A stretch of DNA of 64,000 nt from RYN-230 sp963717125 (GCA_963717125.1 CAVQVG010000007.1:62001-126000); one strand, 5' to 3'; positions 6,894 to 16,117 are shown, counted from the stretch's first letter. The notes: generated by a model from the sequence alone, not told the origin. Program-made: numbers and translations.

Positions 6894-7943
6894 ATGCCAG
6901 GAAACACACCGACCGGATTGCTGCCCACCGCGCTGCCCCGGGGCAGCACGGATACGGGTGAGCACACCAGCACCGGGCCGCCCGGCGGCACGCCACCGGG
7001 TACCGCCCCGGCCGCGACCCAGCAGGCCACCGCGGCCGGGCCCGGCCCAGCCGCAGCACTGGCCGCGGCACCCGCCGCACCCCAGGCCGCAGCACCCGCC
7101 GCGGCACCGGCCCCCGCACCAGCCGCGGCCGCGGCCTCGGCAGCGAGGGCAGCGACCCGGCGCAGCCCGCGCCGCCGCGCCTGGTACCGGCTGATCAGCC
7201 CGCTCGCGGTTCTGGTCATCTGGCAGCTGGTCAGCAGCTCCGGGCTGGTCTCGGAGCAGAAGCTGCCCTCCCCCAGCACCGTGCTGCACACCGCGATCAC
7301 CTTGATCACCACGAACTCGGCCGCCTACGGCACGCTGCAGGACGCCATGGTGGTGTCGCTGGAACGGGTGGCCATCGGCTTCGCCCTGGGCGGCGCGGCT
7401 GGGCTGATCCTGGCCGTGATCGCCTGCGCTAGCCGGCTGGGTGAGAACTCGGTGGACCCGCTGCTGCAAATGCTGCGCACGCTGCCGCTGTTCGGGCTCA
7501 TCCCGGTGTTCATCGTCTGGTTCGGCATCGGCGAACTGCCCAAGGTGCTGCTGATCGCCCTGGGCGCCGCGATCCCGCTGTACCTCAACACGTTCTCCGG
7601 CATCCGGAACGTGGACGCCAAGCTGGCCGAGGCGGGCCAGTCGCTCGGGCTCACCCGGGCCGAGCGGATCCGGCACATCATCCTGCCCGGCGCGCTGCCC
7701 CAGATCCTGGTCGGGCTGCGGCAGAGCCTCGGCGTGGCCTGGCTCGCGCTGGTGGTGGCCGAGCAGATCAACGCCAACGCCGGCCTCGGATTCATGATCA
7801 GCCAGGCGACGCAGTTCCTGCGCAACGACGTGATCTTCGTTGCGTTGCTCGTGTACTGCCTGCTCGGACTCATCACCGATGCGCTGGTCCGGCTGCTGGA
7901 AAGGAGGGCGCTGGCATGGCGTCGCGGACTGCTGGAAGGGTGA
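6894..7943 (+). CDS. ssuC: Aliphatic sulfonate ABC transporter permease, SsuC/TauC type
   Basis: Membrane subunit of a sulfonate importer. The binding-protein-dependent permease domain spans about residues 95-349 and has six predicted helices. The cytoplasmic EAA loop that contacts the ATPase is AEAGQSLGLTRAERIRHIIL, with the conserved Gly. The C-terminal LLERRALAWRRGL is typical of SsuC. The first ~90 residues are Pro/Ala/Gly-rich low complexity, so the true start could be internal. The ATG at 6894 is 94 bases after the leader peptide. The ATPase gene starts 28 bases before this stop. The operon order is leader peptide, permease, ATPase, binding protein, two monooxygenases, flavoprotein. Confidence 0.85.
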   Translation: MPGNTPTGLLPTALPRGSTDTGEHTSTGPPGGTPPGTAPAATQQATAAGPGPAAALAAAPAAPQAAAPAAAPAPAPAAAAASAARAATRRSPRRRAWYRLISPLAVLVIWQLVSSSGLVSEQKLPSPSTVLHTAITLITTNSAAYGTLQDAMVVSLERVAIGFALGGAAGLILAVIACASRLGENSVDPLLQMLRTLPLFGLIPVFIVWFGIGELPKVLLIALGAAIPLYLNTFSGIRNVDAKLAEAGQSLGLTRAERIRHIILPGALPQILVGLRQSLGVAWLALVVAEQINANAGLGFMISQATQFLRNDVIFVALLVYCLLGLITDALVRLLERRALAWRRGLLEG

Positions 7944-8746
7944 ACGGATCCCGGAACCGGCTCACCGGCGAGGCGGCGCGCGGCGAAGCCGTGCTCCCGC
8001 CGAGCCAGGCGCCGGCGGGAGGTCCCAAGGGGTCACCCCGGACCAGTACCGCCCGCGTCCGTGGGCTCAGCCGCTACTTCGGGGACCAGGCCGTGCTGGA
8101 CCAGCTCGACCTGGACATCGCGCCCGGTGAGTTCGTCGCGCTCATCGGCCGCAGCGGCAGCGGCAAGTTGACGCTGCTCCGCGCGCTGGCTGGGCTGGAC
8201 CCGGACGTCACCGGGGAACTGCGGGTGGACGGCACCGCCGCGGTCGCCTTCCAGGAGCCACGGCTGCTGCCCTGGCGCCGGGTCAGCGACAACGTGCGGC
8301 TCGGCCTGCGCGCCGACGACGCGCACGCCATCGCGCGCGCCGCGCTGGACGAGGTCGGCCTGACCGCCCGGGCGGACGCCTGGCCGCTCACCCTGTCCGG
8401 CGGTGAGGCACAGCGGGCCGCGCTGGCCCGGGCCCTGGTCCGCGAGCCCAGCCTGCTGCTGCTGGACGAGCCGTTCAGCGCGCTGGACGCGCTGACCAGG
8501 ATCACCATGCACCGCCTGGTGCTCCGGCTGTGGGCACACCACGAGCCGGCCGTGCTGCTCGTCACGCATGACGTGGACGAGGCGCTGTCCCTCGCCGACC
8601 GGGTGCTCGTGCTGGCCGGTGGGCGGATCGCCTACAGCGGCCGGATCGACGCGCCGCGGCCCCGGGACCGGGACGAACCCGGCCTCGCCGAACTACGTAC
8701 CCGCCTGCTCACCGAGCTGGGCGTCGCCCTGGAGGTGCACGGATGA
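7916..8746 (+). CDS. ssuB: Aliphatic sulfonate ABC transporter ATPase, with altered Walker A
   Basis: 276 aa. The core from about residue 45 carries the Q-loop (VAFQEPRLLPW), signature LSGGEAQR, Walker B LLLLDEPFSALD and the His switch LLVTHDVDEAL. The Walker A loop reads GRSGSGKLTLL. The residue after the catalytic Lys, normally Ser or Thr and a ligand of the magnesium-ATP, is Leu 85, because codon 8168-8170 is TTG; a single C at 8169 would give the expected Ser. As written the ATPase should be impaired. A point error in the sequence is as likely as a real mutation. The N-terminal residues ~12-35 are translated from a GC-rich repeat also found at 45118-45307. Confidence 0.85.
   Translation: MASRTAGRVNGSRNRLTGEAARGEAVLPPSQAPAGGPKGSPRTSTARVRGLSRYFGDQAVLDQLDLDIAPGEFVALIGRSGSGKLTLLRALAGLDPDVTGELRVDGTAAVAFQEPRLLPWRRVSDNVRLGLRADDAHAIARAALDEVGLTARADAWPLTLSGGEAQRAALARALVREPSLLLLDEPFSALDALTRITMHRLVLRLWAHHEPAVLLVTHDVDEALSLADRVLVLAGGRIAYSGRIDAPRPRDRDEPGLAELRTRLLTELGVALEVHG
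7965..8015 (+). repeat. Diverged copy of the 45118-45307 hairpin repeat inside ssuB
   Basis: The block CCGGCGAGGCGG...GTGCTCCCGCCGAGCC...GCCGG matches, with several differences and small gaps, the core that is triplicated at 45118-45307. It is read in frame as LTGEAARGEAVLPPSQAPAG in the non-conserved N-terminus of the ATPase, ahead of the folded core. Confidence 0.5.
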
Positions 8747-9789
8747 TTACGACCAGAATCCGGCGGCCGGTCCGGCTGGCCGCTCCCCTGGCCCTGCTCG
8801 CGCTGCTCGCGGCGGGCTGCTCATCGGCCAACGCCGGCGGCGCCCCAGCCTCATCCGGCGCCAGCTCCAGCTCGGGCGCGAAAGCCAGCACGACGGACGT
8901 TTCCCAGGTCACGCTGCACATCGGGGACCAGGCGGGCTCCGGCTCGCAGGCCCTGCTCACCGCGGCCGGCCTGATCAGCAAGCTGCCGTTCAAGGTGACC
9001 TGGTCCGACTTCACCTCCGGACCGCCGATGCTGCAGGCGATGGCCGCCGGCGCGGTGGACATCGGCAGCGTGGGCAACGCGCCGCCGGTATTCGCCGCCG
9101 CGGGCGGCGACAATCTCGCGATCGTCGGCGCGTTCCAGGCCAACCCGCACGGCTCCGCGCTGCTGGTGCCGAAGAACTCGCCGATCCACTCCATCGCCCA
9201 GCTCAAGGGCAAGCGGATCGCGGTAGCCCAGGGCAGCTCGGCCGACTACCACCTGCTCACCGTGCTGAAGAAGGCCGGGCTGAGCGTGCACGACGTCACC
9301 CTGGACTACCTGCAGCCCGCCGACGGCCTCGCCGCGATGGCCTCCGGCCACGTGGACGCGTGGGACATCTGGTCCCCGTTCGTCGAGCAGGCCGAGGCCC
9401 AGGACCACGCCCGGCTACTGGTCAGCGGGGTCGGCTACGGCAGCCCGTACTCGTTCACGGTGGCCGCGCGCGGCGCGCTGGCCGACCCGGCCAAGGCGGC
9501 CGCGATCCGCGACTACCTCAAGCTGCTCGCCCAGGCGCACGCCTGGGCCGCCACCCACCAGGCCGCCTGGGCCGCGGTGTGGGCCAAGGCCACCGGGCTG
9601 ACCGCGGCCATCATGACCGATGCGGCCAAGGACGACGCGGCCCGCGCGGTGCCGATCACCCCGGCGGTGGTGGCGTCCGAGCAGCAGGTCTCCAACGCGT
9701 TCACCGCCGCCGGGCTGATCCCCGGTCACGTGGACTTCAGCAAGTTCGTGGACACGGCGTTCAACAGCACCGCCGGAGGTACGTCCTGA
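8743..9789 (+). CDS. ssuA: Aliphatic sulfonate ABC transporter substrate-binding lipoprotein
   Basis: 348 aa. The signal sequence ends in the lipobox LAAGC at about residues 23-27, then a Ser/Ala-rich tether, so it is a membrane-anchored extracytoplasmic binding protein. The mature domain has the NMT1/SsuA-like two-lobe pattern: ITLHIGDQAG-type first strand, QAMAAGAVDIGSVGNAPPVF, IAVAQGSSADYHLLTVLKKA, and MASGHVDAWDIWSPFVEQA, all regions that line the ligand cleft in sulfonate and nitrate binders. The start overlaps the ATPase stop (ATGA). It should deliver sulfonates to the SsuC/SsuB pair. Confidence 0.9.
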   Translation: MITTRIRRPVRLAAPLALLALLAAGCSSANAGGAPASSGASSSSGAKASTTDVSQVTLHIGDQAGSGSQALLTAAGLISKLPFKVTWSDFTSGPPMLQAMAAGAVDIGSVGNAPPVFAAAGGDNLAIVGAFQANPHGSALLVPKNSPIHSIAQLKGKRIAVAQGSSADYHLLTVLKKAGLSVHDVTLDYLQPADGLAAMASGHVDAWDIWSPFVEQAEAQDHARLLVSGVGYGSPYSFTVAARGALADPAKAAAIRDYLKLLAQAHAWAATHQAAWAAVWAKATGLTAAIMTDAAKDDAARAVPITPAVVASEQQVSNAFTAAGLIPGHVDFSKFVDTAFNSTAGGTS

Positions 9790-11006
9790 TGGGCCTGACC
9801 TTCCACTGGTTCCTGCCGACCACCGGCGACGGCCGGTCGATCATGGGCCGGGGGCACAGCCTGCCCCCGGCCAGCCCACCGGCCAGCCCACCGGGCAGCC
9901 CGCCGGGCAGGCTGAGCCGGCTCCCGGACGCCCCGCACATCAGGGGGGCCGCGACCCAGGAACGGCCGCCGGACATCGAATACCTGGCCCAGGTGGCCCG
10001 GTCCGCCGAGCAGCTCGGCTTCGAGGCCGTGCTCACCCCCACCGGGACCTGGTGTGAGGACGCCTGGCTGGTCACCGCCGCGCTGACCAGGGAGACCCGG
10101 CGGCTCAAGTTCCTGGTCGCGTTCCGGCCCGGGCTGACCTCCCCGACGCTGGCCGCGCAGATGGCCGCCACCTACCAGCGGCTGTCCGGCGGCCGCCTGC
10201 TGCTCAACGTGGTCACCGGGGGCCAGGCCGACGAGCAGCGCCGGTTCGGCGACCACCTGTCCCACGACGAGCGGTACGGCAGGACCGCGGAGTTCCTGCA
10301 GATCGTCCGAGGCGCCTGGGGCAGCCAGCCGTTCGACTTCGAGGGCCAGCATTACCAGGTCGAGGGGGCGACCGTGCTGCGCCCGCCGGACCCGCTGCCC
10401 GGCATCTACTTCGGTGGTTCGTCGGCCGCGGCGGGGCCGGTCGCCGCCGAGCACGCGGACGTCTACCTGACCTGGGGTGAGCCACCGGCCCAGGTGGCGG
10501 AGAAACTCCAGTGGATCCGCGAGCAGGCCGCCGCCCGCGGCCGCACGCTGCGCTTCGGCATCCGGCTGCACGTCATCACCCGGGACAGCGAGGCGGACGC
10601 CTGGGCCGAGGCCAGCCGGCTGCTCGACTACCTGGACCCGGCCGAGATCAGCACGGCGCAACGGATCCTCGGCGCCAGCGAGTCGGTGGGCCAGGACCGG
10701 ATGCGCGCGCTGCACGCCGCCTACCGGCACGGCGGCTCCGCGCAGGACCTGGAGATCTACCCGGGCCTGTGGGCCGGGGTCGGCCTGGTCCGCGGCGGCG
10801 CGGGCACCGCCCTGGTGGGCAGCCACGAGAAGGTGGCCGACCTCATCGAGGAGTACGCCTCGCTCGGCATCACCGAGTTCATCCTGTCCGGTTACCCGCA
10901 CCTGGAGGAGGCGTACTGGTTCGGCGAGGGCGTGCTGCCCGAGATCCGCCGCCGGGAGGCCGCCACGGCCAACTCCGGGCCACAGCAGATGCGCGCCAGC
11001 GCGTGA
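9789..11006 (+). CDS. ssuD: FMNH2-dependent alkanesulfonate monooxygenase
   Basis: Flavin-dependent enzyme of the bacterial luciferase family that splits alkanesulfonates with O2 and FMNH2 into aldehyde and sulfite, making organosulfur usable. Diagnostic blocks are FHWFLPTTGDGR at the start, GFEAVLTPTGTWCEDAW, LKFLVAFRPG, and RLLLNVVTGG with DHLSHDERYGRTAEFL. At 405 aa it is slightly longer than usual because of an inserted Ser/Pro repeat (SLPPASPPASPPGSPPG) near residues 24-40. The start overlaps the ssuA stop by one base (TGATG). It needs reduced flavin from a reductase; none of the standard SsuE type is present in the operon. Confidence 0.93.
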   Translation: MGLTFHWFLPTTGDGRSIMGRGHSLPPASPPASPPGSPPGRLSRLPDAPHIRGAATQERPPDIEYLAQVARSAEQLGFEAVLTPTGTWCEDAWLVTAALTRETRRLKFLVAFRPGLTSPTLAAQMAATYQRLSGGRLLLNVVTGGQADEQRRFGDHLSHDERYGRTAEFLQIVRGAWGSQPFDFEGQHYQVEGATVLRPPDPLPGIYFGGSSAAAGPVAAEHADVYLTWGEPPAQVAEKLQWIREQAAARGRTLRFGIRLHVITRDSEADAWAEASRLLDYLDPAEISTAQRILGASESVGQDRMRALHAAYRHGGSAQDLEIYPGLWAGVGLVRGGAGTALVGSHEKVADLIEEYASLGITEFILSGYPHLEEAYWFGEGVLPEIRRREAATANSGPQQMRASA

Positions 11007-11017
11007 AGGAGGACCGC

Positions 11018-12373
11018 GTGACCGACCGGCAGCTGCACTTCAACGCTTTCCTGATGAGCTCGGGCCATCACGAGGCCGCCTGGCGGCTGCCCGAGAGCAA
11101 CCCGTTCGCCAACGTGGACCTGGCGCACTGGCGCAACCTCGCGCAGATCGCCGAGCGGGCCACGTTCGACTCGCTGTTCCTGGCCGACAGCCCGGCCCTG
11201 TGGAACAGTGCCAAGCACCGGCCGGCCTGCGCGCTGGAACCGACCGTGCTGCTGACCGCGCTGGCCGGGGCGACCAGCCATATCGGGCTGATCGCCACCG
11301 CGTTGACCACCTACAACGCGCCGTTCAACCTGGCCCGGCGGTTCGCCTCGCTGGACCACATCAGCGGCGGCCGGGCCGGCTGGAACATCGTCACCACCGC
11401 CGAGCGCACGTCCGCGCAGAACTTCGGTCTGGATGACCGCCCGTCACACCGGGAGCGGTACGAGCGGGCAGCCGAGTTCGTGGACGTGTCCATCCGGCTC
11501 TGGGACAGCTGGGAGGACGGCGCGGAACTGGGCGACAAGGCGGCCGGCCTGTACGCCGACCCCGATCGCATCCACCGGGTGGACTACCAGGGCCGCTACT
11601 TCCGCGTCCGCGGCCCGCTGAACGTGCCCCGCTCGCCGCAGGGCCACCCGCTGCTGGTGCAGGCCGGCTCGTCGCCGGACGGCCGGGAGTTCGCCGCCCG
11701 CTACGCCGAGGCCATCTTCACCGCGCAGCAGACGCTGGCCGACGGCCAGGAGTTCTACCACGACATCAAGCAGCGCGCCCGCCGGCTCGGCCGGGACCCG
11801 GACCTGATCAAGATCCTGCCCGGGATCGTCCCGGTCATCGGCGCCACCGAGGCGGAGGCGCACGCGAAGGCCGACCAGCTCGAGGAGCTGATCATCCCGG
11901 AGTACGGGCTGGCCCAGCTGTCCCGCGTGCTCGAAGTGCCGGCGGACACCCTGCACCTGGACCGGCCGCTGCCCGCGGAGGTGTACAGCAGGCCGCGGGT
12001 CGAGGGGGCGCAGAGCCGGTTCGATCTGGTCGCCGAACTCGGCCGCCGGGAGAACCTGACCGTCCGCCAGCTTCTCGGCCGGCTCGGCGGTGGCCGCGGC
12101 CACCGCACCTTTACCGGCACCCCGGAGCAGGTCGCGGACACCATCCAGGACTGGTTCGAGCAGGGTGCCGCGGACGGGTTCAACGTGATGCCCGCCGCGC
12201 TGCCGTCCGGGCTGGAGACGTTCGCCGAGCAGGTGATCCCGATCTTCCGGAAGCGCGGCCTGTTCCGCACCGAGTACACCGGCCGGACGCTGCGCGAGCA
12301 CTACGGCATCCCGCGCCCGGACAGCCAGTTCGCGGCGGCCCGCCGCCCGGGTGTGCCGGCCCCGGTCGGCTGA
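11018..12373 (+). CDS. NtaA/SnaA/DszA-family FMN-dependent monooxygenase
   Basis: 451 aa starting at GTG 11018 with AAGGAGG at 11006-11012. It belongs to the luciferase-like superfamily but to the larger NtaA/SnaA/DszA/DmoA branch: LHFNAFLMSSGHHEAAWRLP, DSLFLADSPALW, TTYNAPFNLARRFASLDHIS, GWNIVTTAERTSAQNFG and the C-terminal IPIFRKRGLFRTEYTG. Members desulfonate or oxidise sulfones, dimethyl sulfide and chelators with FMNH2 and O2. Being directly behind ssuD, it most likely widens the range of organosulfur compounds used. The precise substrate is not predictable. Confidence 0.9.
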   Translation: MTDRQLHFNAFLMSSGHHEAAWRLPESNPFANVDLAHWRNLAQIAERATFDSLFLADSPALWNSAKHRPACALEPTVLLTALAGATSHIGLIATALTTYNAPFNLARRFASLDHISGGRAGWNIVTTAERTSAQNFGLDDRPSHRERYERAAEFVDVSIRLWDSWEDGAELGDKAAGLYADPDRIHRVDYQGRYFRVRGPLNVPRSPQGHPLLVQAGSSPDGREFAARYAEAIFTAQQTLADGQEFYHDIKQRARRLGRDPDLIKILPGIVPVIGATEAEAHAKADQLEELIIPEYGLAQLSRVLEVPADTLHLDRPLPAEVYSRPRVEGAQSRFDLVAELGRRENLTVRQLLGRLGGGRGHRTFTGTPEQVADTIQDWFEQGAADGFNVMPAALPSGLETFAEQVIPIFRKRGLFRTEYTGRTLREHYGIPRPDSQFAAARRPGVPAPVG

Positions 12374-12381
12374 AGCAGCCC

Positions 12382-13836
12382 GTGACCCTCTTCTCCAGGG
12401 CGCGGGGCCGCGGCCCGGCCCACCTCAGCCCCGCCGCGGGCCGCGGGCCGGTCATCGCGATCGTCGGCGGCGGGGCCAGCGGCACGCTGGCCGCGGTGCA
12501 CCTGCTGCGGGCCGCGGTCGCCCGGCACGTCCCGCTGCGGATCGCGCTGATCGACCGGGCCGGCCGGCACGGGCTGGGCCAGGCGTACGCCACCACCAAC
12601 CCCGACCATCTGCTCAACGCCCCCGCCGGGCGGATGAGCGCCCTGGCCGGCGACTCCGATCACCTGGTTCGGTGGGCGGCCGGGGCGGGATTTCCCGCGC
12701 CGGGTTTCCTGCCCCGGCCGGCCTACGGACGCTACTTGCGCGACCTGCTGGCCGACGCGCAGCAGCGGGCCGAACCGTCGTCCCGGCTCGCCGAGATGAC
12801 CGCCGACGTGGTGGCGATCCGGCCGGGCACCGGCGGCCGCCCGGTGCGGCTGGTCCTTGGCGACGGCAGCTGCCTGGGGGCCGATGCCGCCATCCTGGCC
12901 ACCGGCAACCCGCCGCCGATTACGCCGATCCCGGTCCCGGCCAGCCCGCGTTTCGTAGCCGACCCGTGGGCGCCGGGCGCACTGGACGCGGTGGCCGACG
13001 GCAGCCCGGTGGTGATCCTGGGCACCGGGCTGACCATGCTGGACGTGGCCATGTCGGTGACCGGCGGCCGGTCGCCGGCCAGCGTCACGGCGGTGTCCCG
13101 GCACGGGCTGCTGCCCCAGGTGCACCGGGGCATGCCCGCCCCGGGTGGGGAGAGCATCTGGCTGCCCGCGCTGGCCGACCCGGCGGCCCCGCTCCGGCTG
13201 GCCGACCTGATCTGGCAGGTCCGCGCCGCCATGACCACCCGGCCACAGCACTGGCAGGACGTGATCGACGCGCTCCGGCCGCACCTGCCCAGCCTGTGGC
13301 AGCGGCTGACCCCGGCCGACCAGCGGCTGTTCCTCCGGCATGTCGCCCGCTACTGGGAGGTGCACCGGCACCGGATGCCGCCCGCGACCGCGCAGCGGAT
13401 CACCGTCCTGCGGATGACCGGCCGCCTCCGGGTGCTGCCCGGCCGGGTCACCGACGTCACCGAGCGGGCCGGGCAGCTGCGGGTCAGCGTGGACCGCGGC
13501 GGCGCGGTCAGCGAGCTGGCCGCGGGCTGGCTGATCAACGCGACCGGCCCGGGCGCGGACATCACCGCCAGCACCGACCCGCTGCTCCGCGACCTGCTGG
13601 CCAGCGGGCTGGCCCGGCCGGACCGGCACCGGCTGGGGCTCGACGCCGACCCGGCCGGTGCCCTCCTGGACAGCGCGGGCACGCCCAGCGGCACCCTGTT
13701 CACGCTCGGGCCGCCGCTGCGCGGGCTCCGCTACGAGACGACCGCGATCCCGGAGATCCGCGACCAGGCCGCCGCCCTCGCCGGGCAGCTGACCACCGTG
13801 ATCTCGGCCCGGTACCGCCCCGGCAGCGCCGCCTGA
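12382..13836 (+). CDS. FAD/NAD(P)-binding protein of the sulfonate operon
   Basis: 484 aa from GTG 12382, nine bases after the preceding stop. The dinucleotide fold begins IAIVGGGASGTLAAVHLL at residue ~30. LIDRAGRHGLGQAYATTN and the stretch NAPAGRMSALAGDSDHLVRW are typical of the FAD-NAD(P)-binding group (Pfam NAD_binding_9). A second nucleotide strand is VVILGTGLTMLDVA near residue 212, and INATGPGADI closes the FAD domain. A role in giving reducing power to the two FMN monooxygenases, or in oxidising an organosulfur intermediate, is inferred only from its place as last gene of the operon. Confidence 0.8.
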   Translation: MTLFSRARGRGPAHLSPAAGRGPVIAIVGGGASGTLAAVHLLRAAVARHVPLRIALIDRAGRHGLGQAYATTNPDHLLNAPAGRMSALAGDSDHLVRWAAGAGFPAPGFLPRPAYGRYLRDLLADAQQRAEPSSRLAEMTADVVAIRPGTGGRPVRLVLGDGSCLGADAAILATGNPPPITPIPVPASPRFVADPWAPGALDAVADGSPVVILGTGLTMLDVAMSVTGGRSPASVTAVSRHGLLPQVHRGMPAPGGESIWLPALADPAAPLRLADLIWQVRAAMTTRPQHWQDVIDALRPHLPSLWQRLTPADQRLFLRHVARYWEVHRHRMPPATAQRITVLRMTGRLRVLPGRVTDVTERAGQLRVSVDRGGAVSELAAGWLINATGPGADITASTDPLLRDLLASGLARPDRHRLGLDADPAGALLDSAGTPSGTLFTLGPPLRGLRYETTAIPEIRDQAAALAGQLTTVISARYRPGSAA

Positions 13837-14001
13837 CCCTGGTGAATCGCGGACCCGCCTGCGGGAACCTGACCCGGAGGGTGCGCGGCTGACCCAGGCG
13901 CGCGGCGCATCCCAGTCGGCCACCCGCCTTGGCCGCCGCGCGACGCGTGAGCGACGCTGGTAGGGACTGCCCTATGCTCACGAACCCGCAGGAGCCCGCT
14001 G
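13837..14001. other. Gap after the sulfonate operon
   Basis: GC-rich spacer with the direct repeat GCGCGGC in GGTGCGCGGCTGACCC and GGCGCGCGGCGC. CCTATGCT near 13972 could serve as a -10 for the small frame at 14002. I see no further gene. Confidence 0.3.
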
Positions 14002-14157
14002 ATGTCCGGCCAGGCCGACCCGCCTGCGGCGGCCCCTACCCCGGCAGGTGCCGAACCGGCCTCCCGGCACGGCGCCCCGGGGACGTCGCTGGCCGGCTCG
14101 CAGCCGCCCCATACCCGCGGTTCAGTGACACCGGCTGGCCAGGTCGGCGTGGGATAG
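14002..14157 (+). CDS. Possible 51-aa Pro/Ala-rich protein
   Basis: An ATG at 14002 is preceded by GCAGGAG with about 8 bases spacing and opens 51 codons (MSGQADPPAAAPTPAGAEPA...). The composition is low-complexity Ala/Pro/Gly with no membrane helix and no recognisable domain. The ribosome site is the only real support. It could equally be the start of a gene whose remainder was lost, since a truncated DUF1003 gene follows directly. Confidence 0.25.
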   Translation: MSGQADPPAAAPTPAGAEPASRHGAPGTSLAGSQPPHTRGSVTPAGQVGVG

Positions 14158-14200
14158 TTCGTCCCTTAAGCCGGTGCTGGGCTAAGGGGCAGATGGATGA

Positions 14201-14452
14201 ACGGCGCGAAGGTCCCCCGCGATCTTCCTGTCCACGTTCGTCATGATCAGCCAGAACCGGGAGGCGGCCCGGTCGGAAGACCGCTCGGAGATCGACTTCG
14301 AAACCAACGTGCTGTCCGAGGTATGGCTGGAAGCCATGGCCACGAAGCTCGGCATCGACGTGGACCAGGTGCACGCCACCGCGGATAGCCGGATCGCCCA
14401 GTCCAAGGCGCGTGTCAGCGCGGACAGCGACGGTCACGCCGCGTCTGCTTAG
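14201..14452 (+). pseudogene. C-terminal remnant of a DUF1003 membrane protein
   Basis: The open frame begins after a TGA at 14198-14200 and reads AIFLSTFVMISQNREAARSE, DRSEIDFETNVLSEVWLEA, then MATKLGIDVDQVHATADSRI. That is the end of the last membrane helix and the cytoplasmic tail of DUF1003 proteins, including the characteristic SQNR and D-x-E-x-N segment. The preceding helices are absent from all frames upstream. A 69-aa product could start at ATG 14243, but the gene is best read as 5'-truncated debris. Confidence 0.6.
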
Positions 14453-14614
14453 CTGGCCGCCTGGCTTCGCTGGCGAGGCGGCGTCCCCGGACGAGAATTG
14501 TCCGCGGCAACCACGCAGAACACCCAGCGCTGTTTCCCGGTGCCATCGACATGTCCGTCACCAGGGCAGATCCTGAGGTCGACGGCGATCCAGGCCCGCA
14601 CCCGGAGGTGGACG

Positions 14615-16117
14615 ATGGGCAACCTCGCGCAGATTCTCACCGACCAGGCGGCCAAGCAGTCGGAGCGGCCCGCGATCCTGGCCGGCGACCGGGTGATCAG
14701 TTACGCCGAGTTCGACGACGCCGCCGCGCGTGTCGCGTCGTTCCTGCTCAGCCGGGGTTTCCAGGCGGGCGACCGGGCCGGGGTGATGCTGGCCAACACA
14801 CCGGAGTTCGCCGTCGTGTGTTACGGGGTGCTCCGCGTGGGCGGCACCGTGGTGCCGATGAACCCGTTGCTCAAGTCCCGTGAGGTCGAGTACTACCTGA
14901 GCGACTCCGGGGCGGGCCTGCTGTTCGCGGCGGCCGACTCGCCCGGGGAACCCGCCCCGGGCGCGGCCGCCGCAGGCGCGGACTTCGTCGCGGTGGGCGC
15001 GGCCGACCTGGCCGCGCTGCTCCAGACCCAGCCGCCCGCGCCGGACGTGGCCGACCGCGCCGATGACGACACCGCGCTGATCCTGTACACCTCGGGCACC
15101 ACCGGGCAGCCCAAGGGCGCCGAGCTCAGCCACGCCAACCTGCGGACCAACGCCCAGCTCAGTGCGGAGACCCTGTTCAGCCTGAGCCCATCCGACGTGG
15201 TCATGGGCTGCCTGCCGCTGTTCCACGTCTTCGGGCTGACCTGCGGGCTGAACGCGGCAACGGGCTCCGGCGCCGCGCTGGCGCTGCTGGCCCGGTTCGA
15301 CCCGGGCCAGGCCCTTGAGGTCATCCAGCGTTGCCGGGTCACCGTGTTCGAGGGCGTGCCCACCATGTACGCGGCGCTGCTGCACCACCCGGATCGGGAC
15401 CGGTACGACACCAGCTCACTGCGGGTCTGTGTCAGCGGCGGCGCGGCCCTCCCGGTGGAGCTGCATCGCGCTTTCGAGGCGGCGTTCGGCGCGATCATCC
15501 TCGAGGGTTATGGGCTGTCCGAGACCTCCCCGGTGGCCTCGTTCAACCACCCGGACCGCGAGCGCAAGCCGGGCTCGATCGGCACCCCGGTGCGCGGCGT
15601 GCAGCTCCGCCTGGTCGCCCCGGACGGCAGCGACGTGCCGCCCGGCGAGGTGGGCGAGATCGCGGTGCGCGGGCCGAACGTGATGAAGGGCTACTGGGCC
15701 GGCCGGACGCGACCAAGGAGGCCATCCCGGACGGCTGGCTGCGCACCGGCGACCTGGCCCGGCAGGACGAGGACGGCTACTTCTTCATCGTGGACCGGAA
15801 GAAAGACCTGGTCATCCGGGGCGGCTTCAACGTCTACCCCCGGGAGATCGAGGAGGTGCTGTACGAGCACCCGGCCGTCGCCGAGGCGGCGGTCATCGGC
15901 ATCCCGCACGCCACGCTGGGCGAGGAGATCGGCGCGGCCGCCGCGCTCAAGCCTGGCGCCAGCGCCACCCCGGAGGAGCTGCGCGCGTTCGTCAAGGCGC
16001 GGGTGGCCGCGTACAAGTACCCGCGGCACGTCTGGCTGGTCGAACTCGCTGCCCAAGGGCCCGACCGGGAAGATCCTGCGCCGCGAGGTCACCGCCCCGG
16101 CCGGGCTCGTGCCATGA
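14615..16117 (+). pseudogene. Long-chain acyl-CoA synthetase, two frame breaks
   Basis: ANL-superfamily ligase that activates fatty acids to acyl-CoA through an acyl-AMP. The start ATG 14615 has GGAGG six bases upstream. Frame 1 carries ILYTSGTTGQPKGAELSHAN (AMP-binding P-loop) and LEGYGLSETSPVASFN up to GPNVMKGYW. At 15696-15700 the frame slips: GRPDATKEAIPDGWLRTGDL and DRKKDLVIRGGFNVYPREIE continue in the -1 frame. Near 16046-16051 it returns to frame 1 for LPKGPTGKILRREV, which holds the catalytic C-terminal Lys. All parts of a ~500-aa enzyme are present, so two single-base changes suffice to restore it. It opens the PHA cluster; the stop overlaps the phaC start (ATGA). Confidence 0.8.
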
